DNA of 64,000 nt from Salinicola acroporae (lineage in GTDB: Bacteria; Pseudomonadota; Gammaproteobacteria; Pseudomonadales; Halomonadaceae), in the NCBI RefSeq assembly GCF_003206615.1, contig NZ_PZJW01000006.1:496001-560000 (forward strand), given 5' to 3'. The notes under the pieces were generated by a model that saw only the letters and a list, made by a program, of their open reading frames with translations, searched no databases and was not told the origin of the DNA. This document shows positions 48,017 through 57,387 of the stretch, one piece after another; positions within the stretch are counted from its first letter, which is position 1; each line of letters opens with the position of its first letter. The position numbers and the translations under genes were made by a program.

Positions 48017-50170
48017 TCAGCTTCTGACCGGCTCGCCCGCCTCCACCCCGTCGATCTGACGTCGAAACGGTGGCAGCGCATCCAGCAGCGCCTTGCCATA
48101 GCGACGCGTCAGCACGCGCCGGTCCAACAGCGAGATGCGGCCGCTGTCGTTCTCCTTGCGAATCAGCCGCCCGCACGCCTGGACCAGCTTGATCGACGCA
48201 TCCGGTACCGAGATCCGCATGAACGGATTACCGCCCTGGCTCTCGATCCACTCGGCCAGCGTGGCACCGACCGGGTCGTCCGGTACCGAAAAGGGCAGCC
48301 GGGTGATCACCACATGGGTCAGATAGCGCCCCGGGAGGTCGATGCCCTCGGCGAAGCTCGCGAGACCGAAGATCAGGCTGCCCTTGGCGGCGTCGACGGC
48401 AACGCGGTGACGCTCCAGCAGCTCTCTTTTCGGCAGTCGATCCTGAGAGAGCAGGCGCGAGGCCCACGGCTCCTCCAGCGCATCGGCGACACTGCGAAGC
48501 TGCTTGCGCGACGAGAACAGCACCAGCACCGCTTCATCGTCACCCAAGCCTTCGATGAACTGGACGATCGAGCGATCATGGGCCATGGCATCGCCCGGCT
48601 CGACGGCCTCCCGCGGTACGCTGAGAATCGCGCGCGAGTAGTCGAACGGGCTTGGCAGGCGCTGATAACGGTAGCGATTGGCCAGCCCCGCCCGTTCCTG
48701 GAGCCGTTCGAAGCGGTTGAGCGCCGTCAGCGTGGCAGACGTCACCACCGCACCATAGCAGCTCCCCCACAGGTGCCGGGCCAGGGTTTCCGCCGCCGAC
48801 ACCGGGCTGGCCGAGAAGGTGAGCTCCGGCTCCCCAGCGAAGTGCTGGAACGTCAGCCAGCGCGCCTGTGGCGCCTGCCCCGCCGGATCCGGCTGGGCCA
48901 TGGCGGACCACAGCGAGTGTGCCTCCAGGGCGCGGCCATGGAGCAGCGCCATCAGAGGCAGCCAGGGCTCCGCCTGTTCACGCGCAAGCCCGGTGGATTT
49001 ATCCGGATCGAGGCTCTCGCGCAGGATATCGCTCATCGTCTCGAGATCCCGCGACAGCTCGGCAAAGGGAATCACCAGTTGCTGGGCGAGATCGGCCAGC
49101 GGCGCCGGCGCCTTGCCATTGGGAAACCGGAAGTGCTGGGTCTCGTCGCCGGCGCCGGCATCCAGACCTGCGATCCGATGCCCCATGGCATAGACGTCAC
49201 CCAGTCGCGGTTCCAGCGCCGCGATTCGCTCCGGGAACGCCGCCAGCAGTCGCGCCAGCGTCGGCTGAGCACCCAGCGCGGTATTCAGTTCGGTCAGCGA
49301 CTTCTTCAGCGTGCGCAGCCAGCGCAGCGCGCCGTTGACCCCGAAGCGATGGTAGAAATGATCCAGCGCCTTGTCCGGCAGGTGATGCCCTTCATCGAAA
49401 ACGTAGATGCAATCCTTGGGCGACGGCAGCACCATTCCCCCGCCCAGCGCGAGATCCGCCAGCACCAGGTCATGGTTGGCGACGATGATGTCGGCCTGTT
49501 CGAGATGCCGGCGCGAGCGGAAATAGGCGCAGGCGCCGAAATGCCCGCAGCGGCGGTTGGTGCACTGGCGATGATCCACGGTCAGCCGACGCCAGTCCCG
49601 GTCGTCGATGGCGACCGGCCAGCTGTCACGATCCCCTTCCCAGTTGCCGGAAGCGTAGGTATCGGCCATCTCCTGGATCAGCTGCGGAAAATCCCCGCCG
49701 GCATCCGTGGCGATGGTCTGCTCGAACAGCGATAGCGTCGGGTTGGGCTCGGCGCCATCCAGCGCCTGATCGAGCTTGGCCACGCACAGGTAACGGCCGC
49801 GCCCCTTGGCCAGTGCGTATTCGAAGTCGAGGCCGCTGTGGGCCTTGAGCATCGGCAGATCCTGATTGAGCACCTGCTCCTGCAGCGCCACCGTGGCAGT
49901 GGCGATCACCAGCCGCTTGCCACGGGCCTTGGCCACCGGCAACGCCGCCAACAGATAGGCGAGCGTCTTGCCAGTCCCGGTGCCCGCTTCCAGCACGCAG
50001 ACGTGTTCGTTGGAGGTCCGGCGCCCCTGCTCGTCCCGCTCGATCGACGCCAGCGTGCGCGCGATCTCCGCGATCATCAGGCGCTGGCCGTAACGCGGCG
50101 TGAGCTCCAGTCCTTCGAGCACACGCCGGTAAGCCTCCTGGATTTCCTGCTTGAGGGATTCGTCGAGCAT
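48017..50170 (-). CDS. dinG: ATP-dependent DNA helicase DinG
   Basis: Superfamily 2, 4Fe-4S 5'-3' helicase that unwinds D-loops, R-loops and forks; 717 aa (E. coli 716). Walker A is LEAGTGTGKTLAYLLAALP, and the DEAH-type box reads FDEGHHLPD. The four iron-sulfur cysteines are in RYLCVAKL and CTNRRCGHFGAC (the usual spacing). Late motifs are SLIFGLASFAEGIDLPGRYL and KLVQACGRLIRKENDSGRIS. The ATG at 50170 has GGAAAG upstream; the frame is open for 20 further codons that do not match the family. It is downstream of rhlB on the same strand, 123 bp away. Confidence 0.95.
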   Translation of the reverse strand: MLDESLKQEIQEAYRRVLEGLELTPRYGQRLMIAEIARTLASIERDEQGRRTSNEHVCVLEAGTGTGKTLAYLLAALPVAKARGKRLVIATATVALQEQVLNQDLPMLKAHSGLDFEYALAKGRGRYLCVAKLDQALDGAEPNPTLSLFEQTIATDAGGDFPQLIQEMADTYASGNWEGDRDSWPVAIDDRDWRRLTVDHRQCTNRRCGHFGACAYFRSRRHLEQADIIVANHDLVLADLALGGGMVLPSPKDCIYVFDEGHHLPDKALDHFYHRFGVNGALRWLRTLKKSLTELNTALGAQPTLARLLAAFPERIAALEPRLGDVYAMGHRIAGLDAGAGDETQHFRFPNGKAPAPLADLAQQLVIPFAELSRDLETMSDILRESLDPDKSTGLAREQAEPWLPLMALLHGRALEAHSLWSAMAQPDPAGQAPQARWLTFQHFAGEPELTFSASPVSAAETLARHLWGSCYGAVVTSATLTALNRFERLQERAGLANRYRYQRLPSPFDYSRAILSVPREAVEPGDAMAHDRSIVQFIEGLGDDEAVLVLFSSRKQLRSVADALEEPWASRLLSQDRLPKRELLERHRVAVDAAKGSLIFGLASFAEGIDLPGRYLTHVVITRLPFSVPDDPVGATLAEWIESQGGNPFMRISVPDASIKLVQACGRLIRKENDSGRISLLDRRVLTRRYGKALLDALPPFRRQIDGVEAGEPVRS

Positions 50171-50293
50171 GCGCTTTCCGGGGCGGACTATCTGAGGTGA
50201 GATCGCCCACGAGAAGTGGGCGATTGCCATGAGACGATCACGTCGTCCGACAACATCGATTGAACCACGGCGCCGGCCGAGGGCGCCATCGGC

Positions 50294-51583
50294 TCACGAC
50301 ATCATGGACTCGGGTGGATGCTCGCAGGGGAGCTTGCCGTTGATATAGTTTTCGATCTCGGGCAGCGAGAAGGCATCTTCCTCACCGACGAAGCTGATCG
50401 ACACGCCCTTGGCGCCGGCACGGCCGGTCCGACCGATACGGTGGACGTAGTCCTCGGGGTCTTCCGGTAGCGTGAAGTTGATCACGTGGCTCACATCCTC
50501 GATGTGAATCCCGCGTCCAGCGACATCGGTAGCCACCAGCACAGTGATCTCGCCTTCGCGAAAGCGCTCGAGCGTCTTGATGCGCTGGTTCTGGGGCACA
50601 TCACCGGAGAGCATGGCGGCGTTGATGCCCTGGTCGCGCAGCAACTGATCCAGCTCGCGCACCAGGTCGCGACGGTTACCGAACACGATCACCCGCTCCA
50701 TCGCTTCCTGGCGAACCAGGTTGAACAGCAGCTTGCGCTTCTCGTTGTCACTGACCAGATAGACGCGCTGGTCGATGTTGGCAGCGTTGTCGTGGGTCAC
50801 TTCGATCTCGACGTGAGCGGGATTCTGCGTCCACTGCTCCGAGAGATTGAGGATATCCGGGGTGAAGGTCGCCGAGAACAGGAAGGTCTGGCGCTCCTCA
50901 CGCTTGGGCGTATAGCGGATGATCCGCTTGACGTCCGGAATGAAGCCCATCGACAGCATGCGGTCGGCCTCGTCCAGGACCAGCACCTCGACCTGGGACA
51001 GATCGATATCCCGCTTCTGCTGGAAATCGAGCAGGCGCCCCGGGGTGGCCACCAGAATATCCAGGTTCTTGCTCAGCTGGTCACGCTGCTTCTGGTAGTC
51101 CATGCCACCGACGACACTCGCCACATGTAGTGACGTAAAACGGGACAGCGCCTTGGCGTCCTTCTCGATCTGCAGCGCCAGCTCACGGGTCGGCGCGACG
51201 ATCAGTGCGCGCGGCGTCCCCGGCTTCTGGCCATCCGGCGCTTCCTCTTCCAGGAAGTAGGCCAGCATCGAGATCAGAAATGCGGCGGTCTTGCCGGTAC
51301 CGGTCTGCGCCTTGCCGACGACGTCGCCACCGAGCAGCGTGTGCATCAGTGCCTCGGCCTGGATCGGCGTGCAGTACTCGAAGCCTTCGGCCTGGATCGC
51401 TCTCATCAGCGGGTTCGGCAGGTCGAAATCGTGGAATCGCCAGCGTCCGGCAACGGGCTCGACCTGAAACTGCTTCAGCGACCAGCCCGAAGTGTTCCGC
51501 GACTGCGATTTACGTGGCTTGCGCCGACGCCGCTTGGGTCTGCGGTTCTGTGCCGGGGCCTGGGTGTTGTCAGACTCACTCAT
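50294..51583 (-). CDS. rhlB: ATP-dependent RNA helicase RhlB
   Basis: DEAD-box RNA helicase, 429 aa; in E. coli a degradosome partner of RNase E. The N-terminal 35 residues are very basic ([16 protein letters not shown]). Q motif with [12 protein letters not shown], Walker A AQTGTGKT, Ia [12 protein letters not shown] box, SAT box and [13 protein letters not shown] are all intact. The core matches RhlB best ([20 protein letters not shown]). The C-terminus stops soon after the helicase core, without the basic tail of E. coli RhlB, whose basic charge here is N-terminal. Confidence 0.92.
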   Translation of the reverse strand: MSESDNTQAPAQNRRPKRRRRKPRKSQSRNTSGWSLKQFQVEPVAGRWRFHDFDLPNPLMRAIQAEGFEYCTPIQAEALMHTLLGGDVVGKAQTGTGKTAAFLISMLAYFLEEEAPDGQKPGTPRALIVAPTRELALQIEKDAKALSRFTSLHVASVVGGMDYQKQRDQLSKNLDILVATPGRLLDFQQKRDIDLSQVEVLVLDEADRMLSMGFIPDVKRIIRYTPKREERQTFLFSATFTPDILNLSEQWTQNPAHVEIEVTHDNAANIDQRVYLVSDNEKRKLLFNLVRQEAMERVIVFGNRRDLVRELDQLLRDQGINAAMLSGDVPQNQRIKTLERFREGEITVLVATDVAGRGIHIEDVSHVINFTLPEDPEDYVHRIGRTGRAGAKGVSISFVGEEDAFSLPEIENYINGKLPCEHPPESMMS

Positions 51584-51783
51584 AGTTATGACGAATGTCC
51601 GAAATCGATTGACGGTTTGACTCGCGAGAGCCGGCGCTGTCCGTGCCGGTGGCCGGTAGCACCGTGATCGGCGCGACGGGAGGGGTGTTCACGCCTCCTG
51701 GGCGAGTTCTCGACGCGACGAGTGACGATCTCGCGCAGAGACCACCCGGCGCGAGCCGACGGTATTGTACCAGTCTCGCCCGC

Positions 51784-51836
51784 CAACGTCGCGAGCCCAG
51801 TCGATCAACGTCGCGAGCCCAGTCGATCAACGTCGC
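51784..51836. repeat. 22-bp tandem repeat, 2.4 copies
   Basis: Unit CAACGTCGCGAGCCCAGTCGAT occurs at 51784-51805 and, exactly the same, at 51806-51827, followed by a 9-base partial copy (CAACGTCGC). It lies in the gap between rhlB and the small basic gene, about 105 bp before the latter's ATG. Confidence 0.9.
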
Positions 51837-51940
51837 AGGGCCCGGTTCGGGTATTCGATGGCAGGCGCGGCGCTGGCTGTTAAACTACCCGTCATTCTCT
51901 CGCTCTCGATTACCCGCCAAGAAGCTCATAGGTCGCGCGC

Positions 51941-52177
51941 ATGACTCGCAGAAAAAAGACCCGATCGCTGGCCGACAAGGTGACGATCCGCACCGGCAAG
52001 CGCAAGGATTACCGCCGCTGGCGCCATGACAATCCCGATGAAGTCGCGCCGTCGCGCCGCTACGTCGACAAGAAGACCCAGCAGCGCAAGCTGCAGGCCG
52101 AGCGTAAGCGCCAACGCCAGAGCGCCCCGCCACTCCCCCTGCACAAGCCCGCCAACGACGACAAGGATTCCGACTGA
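51941..52177 (+). CDS. Small, highly charged basic protein
   Basis: A 78-aa protein, about one third Lys and Arg, not recognised as a named family. It begins [20 protein letters not shown] and ends in an acidic PANDDKDSD tail; the middle is a likely amphipathic helix ([17 protein letters not shown]). It may bind RNA or DNA. The coding frame is supported by position: its TGA overlaps the xthA ATG by one base, so the two are probably translated together. No clear ribosome site was seen close to the ATG. Confidence 0.65.
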   Translation: MTRRKKTRSLADKVTIRTGKRKDYRRWRHDNPDEVAPSRRYVDKKTQQRKLQAERKRQRQSAPPLPLHKPANDDKDSD

Positions 52178-52995
52178 TGCGCCTGGTTTCTTTCAACATC
52201 AACGGCATCCGGGCGCGGCTCCACCAGCTCGAGGCGCTGATCGAGACGCACGCGCCGGACGTGATCGGACTGCAGGAGACCAAAGTCCAGGACAGCGAGT
52301 TTCCCAGGCAAGCCGTGGAGGCCATGGGCTATCACGTCCATTTTCACGGCCAGAAGGGGCACTACGGGGTCGCCATGCTGACCCGGTCCGCACCGGCGGC
52401 CGTCCACTACGGGCTGCCGGACGACGGCGAGGACGCGCAGCGCCGGCTGATCGGCGTGACGTTGACCATGAACGATGGCCAGCCCATCACGGTGTGGAAC
52501 GGCTACTTTCCCCAGGGCGAGAATATCGCCCACCCCACCAAGTATCCCAACAAGCGGGCGTTCTACGCCGGCCTCAACGCCTTGCTCGAGCAACGCCATC
52601 GGCCCGATGAACGTGTGGCGATCATGGGGGATTTCAACATATCCCCGGCGGACATCGACATCGGCATCGGTGAAGAGAACCGCAAACGCTGGCTACGCGA
52701 GGGCAAGACCAGTTTCCAGCCGGAAGAGCGCGAGTGGCTTGCCCGCCTGAAGGAATGGGGGCTGGAGGACAGCTACCGGCGCTGCCATCCCGATAGCACC
52801 GATTTCTTCAGCTGGTTCGACTACCGCTCCAAGGGTTTCGACCGTGAGCCCAAGCGCGGCCTGCGGATCGACTACATCCTGGTGACCGAGCCCCTGGCGA
52901 GTGCGACTCGGCGGTCCGGGATCGATTACGACCTGCGCGGCATGGAAAGGCCTTCCGATCACGCACCGGTATGGAGCGAGTTCGATCTCGACTGA
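52177..52995 (+). CDS. xthA: Exodeoxyribonuclease III
   Basis: AP endonuclease and 3'-5' exonuclease of base-excision repair; 272 aa (E. coli 268). Catalytic segments: [30 protein letters not shown] (metal Glu), [14 protein letters not shown] (Asp/Asn), and [12 protein letters not shown] (terminal catalytic His). The loop [20 protein letters not shown] is typical. The A of the ATG is the last base of the preceding stop. A strong hairpin follows at 53028. Confidence 0.96.
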   Translation: MRLVSFNINGIRARLHQLEALIETHAPDVIGLQETKVQDSEFPRQAVEAMGYHVHFHGQKGHYGVAMLTRSAPAAVHYGLPDDGEDAQRRLIGVTLTMNDGQPITVWNGYFPQGENIAHPTKYPNKRAFYAGLNALLEQRHRPDERVAIMGDFNISPADIDIGIGEENRKRWLREGKTSFQPEEREWLARLKEWGLEDSYRRCHPDSTDFFSWFDYRSKGFDREPKRGLRIDYILVTEPLASATRRSGIDYDLRGMERPSDHAPVWSEFDLD

Positions 52996-53027
52996 GGGAA
53001 TGTCGACCTGAGTGGCATCGGTAGCAA

Positions 53028-53058
53028 CGACGACGCCCCGAAGCTCGGGGCGTCGTCG
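53028..53058. terminator. Bidirectional terminator between xthA and the TonB operon
   Basis: A perfect 14-bp stem (CGACGACGCCCCGA and complement) with a 3-base loop separates two converging transcription units. U-tracts are poor on both sides. Confidence 0.75.
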
Positions 53059-53070
53059 GGAATCCGCCTT

Positions 53071-54282
53071 TCAGCCCAGGGAATCCAGCCACTGCTGCGC
53101 CTGCGTCACGCCGGCGGCCTTGGCCTGACGGAAGGCTTCTCGGGCCAGGTCACGCCGATCGAGCTGGGCGGCCGCGATTCCCTGTAGCAGCCAGTCGCGC
53201 CCCGATACCTCGCCACCCGCCTGGCGCAGGCTGGAGAGCGCATCCAGCGTCTTCTGCCACTCGCCCCAGCCGTAGGCGATCTCCGCCAGCTGTTGCCAAT
53301 CCTGCCCGCGACCGGTCCGCTCCGCCAGCGCTCGCCAGGCCGACAGGGCCTCGTCGTGGTTACGAGCTGCCGTCCAGGCCTGCGCCAGAAGCTTCAGGTT
53401 GTCGGCACTGGTGTCCAGCCGACCGTCACCCAGCCACTGCGCGAGGTGCTCGGCGGCGCGAGCCGGCGTACCACCGGCGATATGCAGCTTGGCCAGTTGC
53501 CGCAGATCCTCTTTCGAGACCAGCACGCCACGTCGCCAGCCGCTCTCCCAGATCGCCGCGGCCCGACCGCTATCGCCGGCTTGCTGGGCCAGACTCGCGG
53601 CGCGACGCCAGACATCCGGCGAATCCTGGTCATCGCCCAGTAGCGCCAGAGCATCGTCGAAACGCCCACTCCGCTGATAGACCGTGCTCGCCAACTGACG
53701 CTGCGACGAACTCCAGCCCTGGGTTCCGGATTCTCGCAGGCGATCGAGAGACTGGCTGGCCGCGCTCCAGTCATCGAGCGACGCCCGCGCCTGGACCAGC
53801 AGCCAGCGCGAGGCATCGTCACCACCACTGCGCTCGACCCAGGCGGTCAGCAGGTCCGCGCCCTGCCGTGTCTGGCCGGCGCGGAGCCGGAGACGCGCTT
53901 CCTGCTGCAGCCAGGCGAGCCGGCGAGCGGCGGGGACGCCGTCGATCCGCCGCGCTTCGGCAAATTGGTCCGCCGCCCGGGCGTCCTGGTGACCACGGGC
54001 ATTGGCCGTGGCAGCCAATTGCAGGAACAGCGCCCGCGCCCAGCGGTCGGCAGCGTTACCGCCCTCAAGCCGCGAGGCGGATGCCGCGGCACGCGCGGCC
54101 ACTGCCGCATCGTCGCCGGCCTCGAGCTGAGATTGCATGGACTGCAGCGTTCGCACCATGTCCGGACGCAGCGCCGGTCCCTCCGCCTGCGCCAGCGGAA
54201 CGCCGCCGAAGCCGATCAGGCCCGCTGCCACCAGCGCCAGGCAAGGCTTGCCCAGCCGCCGCACCGTCGTCGAACTCATCAT
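53071..54282 (-). CDS. Exported TPR protein of the TonB operon
   Basis: A 403-aa protein with a signal-like N-terminus (GKPCLALVAAGLIGFGGVPL, then AQAEGPALR) and helical repeats of TPR/Sel1 type over the rest (for example DEALSAWRALAERTGRGQDW, AYGWGEWQKTLDALSSLRQA). It is the last gene after tonB in TonB2-type operons of Vibrio and Shewanella relatives; its role there is not settled, possibly in energy transfer to the receptor or a periplasmic adaptor. The start overlaps the tonB stop (TGATG). Two ATG codons are possible at 54282 and 54279; GGAGG precedes both. Confidence 0.8.
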   Translation of the reverse strand: MMSSTTVRRLGKPCLALVAAGLIGFGGVPLAQAEGPALRPDMVRTLQSMQSQLEAGDDAAVAARAAASASRLEGGNAADRWARALFLQLAATANARGHQDARAADQFAEARRIDGVPAARRLAWLQQEARLRLRAGQTRQGADLLTAWVERSGGDDASRWLLVQARASLDDWSAASQSLDRLRESGTQGWSSSQRQLASTVYQRSGRFDDALALLGDDQDSPDVWRRAASLAQQAGDSGRAAAIWESGWRRGVLVSKEDLRQLAKLHIAGGTPARAAEHLAQWLGDGRLDTSADNLKLLAQAWTAARNHDEALSAWRALAERTGRGQDWQQLAEIAYGWGEWQKTLDALSSLRQAGGEVSGRDWLLQGIAAAQLDRRDLAREAFRQAKAAGVTQAQQWLDSLG

Positions 54283-55049
54283 CAGCCCTCCAACTGGAAC
54301 TGGATACGCTGGGTGGCGCGCCGTACGTCGTCGGCCGGCGGGAACCGCCACTGCGATACGGCCTCTTCCACCGCACGATCGAAGACATTGGCGGGGTCGG
54401 CATCGATCACCCGCAAGCTGCCGGTATCGACACGCCCATCCGGTTGAATGATGAAGCTGACCTCGACATAGCCTTCCATGCCGCGACGACGCGCCCGCAT
54501 CGGGTAGGTCGGATTGACCCGACTGGTCGGCTGCAGCTGGCCGACGTCACGTGGCGAAGCCTGGGTGCCTCGGGGCGGTTGCTGCGGCGCCGGACTCGGC
54601 TGCGGCGGCCCATTCGTCGCTTCGGGCGTGGCTTCCGGCTGCGGCGCGGTTTCAGCAACCGTTTCCTGCGTCGGCCGGGCCTCCGGCTCGGGGCGAGGTT
54701 CCGGTTCGGGGCGTGCTTCGCTCAGCTCGGGCAGCGTCTCGTCCAGCGTGACGTCCGGCGTCTGCATCGGCGGCATCTGTGGCTCGGGAATCTCCACCGG
54801 GCTGGGTGCTTCCACTGCCGGTGGCGGCGCTGCCGCCGGCGGCGGCGGTGGCGCGCTGGGCGGCGGTAACGAGGGGGATGTCGGCGTCGGCTGCGCCGGG
54901 TCCTGCTGCGGCGCATCGACCATAGAGATCGCCGTGGGCGTGACGATCTGGGTGCGATCCGGCGCCGGCGGCGCCACCAGCAGCGCCAACAGATAGAACA
55001 GCAGCAGCGCCAGCAGCGCACCGCCCGCCAGACCGGCCAGTCTGCGCAT
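54282..55049 (-). CDS. tonB: Energy transducer TonB
   Basis: Couples the inner-membrane proton gradient to outer-membrane receptors; 255 aa. One N-terminal span (LAGGALLALLLFYLLALLVA). A long Pro-rich, Glu-rich periplasmic stretch (PSLPPPSAPPPPPAAAPP, EARPEPEPRPEPEARPT) reaches through the periplasm. The C-terminal TonB domain (about residues 175-255) has VNPTYPMRARRRGMEGYVEV and VSQWRFPPADD, as usual. Overlaps the exbD stop and the TPR gene start. Frame stays open upstream, but MRRLAGLAGG at 55049 is the correct start by the operon structure. Confidence 0.93.
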   Translation of the reverse strand: MRRLAGLAGGALLALLLFYLLALLVAPPAPDRTQIVTPTAISMVDAPQQDPAQPTPTSPSLPPPSAPPPPPAAAPPPAVEAPSPVEIPEPQMPPMQTPDVTLDETLPELSEARPEPEPRPEPEARPTQETVAETAPQPEATPEATNGPPQPSPAPQQPPRGTQASPRDVGQLQPTSRVNPTYPMRARRRGMEGYVEVSFIIQPDGRVDTGSLRVIDADPANVFDRAVEEAVSQWRFPPADDVRRATQRIQFQLEG

Positions 55050-55456
55050 CAGCCGGCGTCCCGATTGGCGGCCACGGCAACGTTGTCGACCCCGGCCTGG
55101 TGAATCCGATCCATCACCTGGATCAGCAGACCGGTGGTCGAGTTCTTGTCGGCCTGCACCACCACGCTGCCATCGCCGGAGACCAGTTGGGCCACGCGTG
55201 CACCGACGCGATGGGCATCCACGGCCTCGCCGTCGACCCACACCGCACCTTCACCGGTGATCGCGACCAGCACCTGGGTGTCCTGGCGCGCCGTCGCTTC
55301 GCTGGACTCGGGGCGCTGGATCTCGACCCCACTCTCCTTGATGAAGCTGGTGGTGACGATGAAGAAGATCAGCATGATGAAGACGACGTCCAGCATCGGC
55401 GTCAGATCGATGCCGGTCGAATCGTCACTCGCTTCCCGCAAGCGGCGCCTACGCAT
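55049..55456 (-). CDS. exbD: ExbD/TolR-type proton channel subunit
   Basis: A 135-aa inner-membrane protein with one span (MLDVVFIMLIFFIVTTSF) that carries the essential proton-path Asp at its start (LTPMLDVVF), and a periplasmic domain ending AGVDNVAVAANRD. It works with ExbB and TtpC. The ATG at 55456 lies 8 bp inside the exbB end; the TGA overlaps tonB's start (TGATG). Confidence 0.95.
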   Translation of the reverse strand: MRRRRLREASDDSTGIDLTPMLDVVFIMLIFFIVTTSFIKESGVEIQRPESSEATARQDTQVLVAITGEGAVWVDGEAVDAHRVGARVAQLVSGDGSVVVQADKNSTTGLLIQVMDRIHQAGVDNVAVAANRDAG

Positions 55457-55982
55457 GAGAGTCCTCCACGGCGCGGGCCATGCGGTCGTGCAGCCGCTGG
55501 TCCTCGCGTCGAATGATCTGTTCCAGACGGGTGACGAACAGCAGACCGACCACAGCGACCGCCATTCCGCACAGCGTCGGCAACGTGGCCTGGGCGACGC
55601 CATCGGCCATCGCCCGCGCCTGGCTGCTCTCGGTCAGTGCCAGACTGTCAAACACCTGAATCATCCCGGTCACCGTCCCCAGCAATCCGAGCAAGGGGCA
55701 GATCGCAATGAGCAGCTTGAGCCAAGGCACCGGCAGGCGCAGCCGGGCGATCAGTTCACGCGTCCACACCTCGCGCAGTGTCAGCGCACTCCAGCTCGAG
55801 TGATCGCGACGCCGAATCCAGGCCTCGATCAACACCCGTCGTGCCCGGCGATGGGTGAATCGCCAATAGAACAGCCGCTCCAGCGACATCGCGAACAGCG
55901 CCATGGCCACCAGCATGATCACCACCAGCACCTCACCGCCGACGCCGATCAGCCAGCGGATAGGCTCAAGCGTGAGCACCAT
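55449..55982 (-). CDS. exbB: ExbB/TolQ-type proton channel subunit
   Basis: A 177-aa protein of the MotA/TolQ/ExbB family with three spans; the last pair has PWLKLLIAICPLLGLLGTVT and AQATLPTLCGMAVAVVGLLF, both family signatures. It is the small ExbB2 type that pairs with the large TtpC. Its start overlaps the ttpC end by 17 bp and its own end overlaps exbD. Confidence 0.94.
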   Translation of the reverse strand: MVLTLEPIRWLIGVGGEVLVVIMLVAMALFAMSLERLFYWRFTHRRARRVLIEAWIRRRDHSSWSALTLREVWTRELIARLRLPVPWLKLLIAICPLLGLLGTVTGMIQVFDSLALTESSQARAMADGVAQATLPTLCGMAVAVVGLLFVTRLEQIIRREDQRLHDRMARAVEDSHA

Positions 55983-57387
55983 GGCGACGCTCCTCGGCGT
56001 GGGCAGCGGCAGCCGTCTCGGCTTCGAGATGCTCGGCGAGCACGGCGCTGGCGCGGCCTTCCAGCAGGCCGATCAAGCGTCGGCTACGGCTGTTCAGTGC
56101 CGTATTGACGAACAGCAGGGGAACGGCCGTGATCAGCCCCAGCACCGTCGTCACCAGGGCCTGGCTGATGCCACCCGCCATCAGTTGGGGGTCGCCGGTG
56201 CCGAACACCGTAATCGACTGGAACGTCACGATCATTCCGGTAACCGTACCCAGCAGCCCCAGCAGCGGCGCCACCGCGGCGATCAGCTTGACGATCGGCT
56301 GCCCTCGCTCCAGCCGGGGCTGTTCCGCCAGCATGGCCTCATCGAGACGAGCCTCCAGCGCTTCCGGAGCATGATCGCGACCCAAAGCGGCGAAGCGTCC
56401 GAGCACCCGGCCCAACGGGTTGTCGTCATGGAGCGTGTCCGGGGTCTGCATCTGGCGGCGCATTCTCGCGCTGACCCGAAGCAGATAGGTGTACTGGACC
56501 AGTGCCACCAGCAGCCCGATAAGACCCAACGCCACGATCACGTAGCCAACGTAGCCACCCTGCTGGAAGCGCTGCCACAGTGGGGGCTGCTGAGATAGCG
56601 CATCGAGCACGTCACCGTCGGTGGGGTCGATCACGATCTGATTGCCATCGCCCTGCTGGAACGCCTGCAACGCTTGACGCGCGTTGCCCGGCGTCGCCGC
56701 GAACACGGCGAGACGGCCATCGTCGCCCACGCGCTGCAGCAGATCGCCGTCGCTGAAGGCGACGGTATCGCCCAGCCGCACCACTTCGCGCTGGCTCACG
56801 TCGCCATCCTGACCCGCGACGGGCGCCTGGAACCGCACCCCGCGCCCGCTCTCCGCGACCAGACCCGCCAGATCCCGACGTACGCGTTCGAAAGCCTGCA
56901 GATCGACGAGGTCGCGATCGTCGAGACGCGGCGGCAGCGCCGCATCGCCGCCGACCGTCAGCCAGCTCTCGGCAAGGGTATCCCGAAGCTCGCTGGTCTG
57001 CTGCTTGACGATGCCGGAGATATCGCCGATATCCCCGGCGTCCTGGGCGCGCTGCTGGCGCAGGTCGGCCAACTGCTGCTGCTGGTCCGACTGACGCGTC
57101 TCCAGCTCGTCCCGTCGGGCCTGCGCTTGCTGGAGGCGTTGCTCGGCATCGGTGACCGCCTGCTGCAACGCCTGGCGATCGTCCAGCAGCTTCTCCAGCC
57201 GCTGGCTGTCACGCTGTTCGGCGGCTTGGCTATCGGCGCGGAACCTGTCGAGCACCTGCTGCATCGAGGCCGCGGTATCACTTGTCGCCGCGTTGCCTGC
57301 CGTGGCACCGGATTGGGCACTGACGGCACCGGGCAGCAGCGTGATCGCCGCGATGGGTAGCACCAACCACCATGAATGACGCCTCAT
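55966..57387 (-). CDS. ttpC: TtpC-type MotA/TolQ/ExbB protein with long periplasmic coiled coil
   Basis: A 473-aa member of the ExbB family that takes part in TonB2-type energy transduction. Signal peptide (MRRHSWWLVLPIAAITLLPG), then a coiled coil over about residues 40-125 (many Gln, e.g. DRQALQQAVTDAEQRLQQAQ), then a domain of about 140 residues. The C-terminal 200 residues are the ExbB-like channel part (PIVKLIAAVAPLLGLLGTVT, three spans). The ATG overlaps the DUF3450 stop (ATGA). The arrangement is diagnostic for TtpC as known from Vibrio. Confidence 0.9.
   Translation of the reverse strand: MRRHSWWLVLPIAAITLLPGAVSAQSGATAGNAATSDTAASMQQVLDRFRADSQAAEQRDSQRLEKLLDDRQALQQAVTDAEQRLQQAQARRDELETRQSDQQQQLADLRQQRAQDAGDIGDISGIVKQQTSELRDTLAESWLTVGGDAALPPRLDDRDLVDLQAFERVRRDLAGLVAESGRGVRFQAPVAGQDGDVSQREVVRLGDTVAFSDGDLLQRVGDDGRLAVFAATPGNARQALQAFQQGDGNQIVIDPTDGDVLDALSQQPPLWQRFQQGGYVGYVIVALGLIGLLVALVQYTYLLRVSARMRRQMQTPDTLHDDNPLGRVLGRFAALGRDHAPEALEARLDEAMLAEQPRLERGQPIVKLIAAVAPLLGLLGTVTGMIVTFQSITVFGTGDPQLMAGGISQALVTTVLGLITAVPLLFVNTALNSRSRRLIGLLEGRASAVLAEHLEAETAAAAHAEERRHGAHA

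Noticed and set aside
51643-52029. Plus-strand open frame before the small basic gene
   Set aside because: It crosses the tandem repeat, has no ribosome site, runs into the real gene in another frame and has low-complexity composition.
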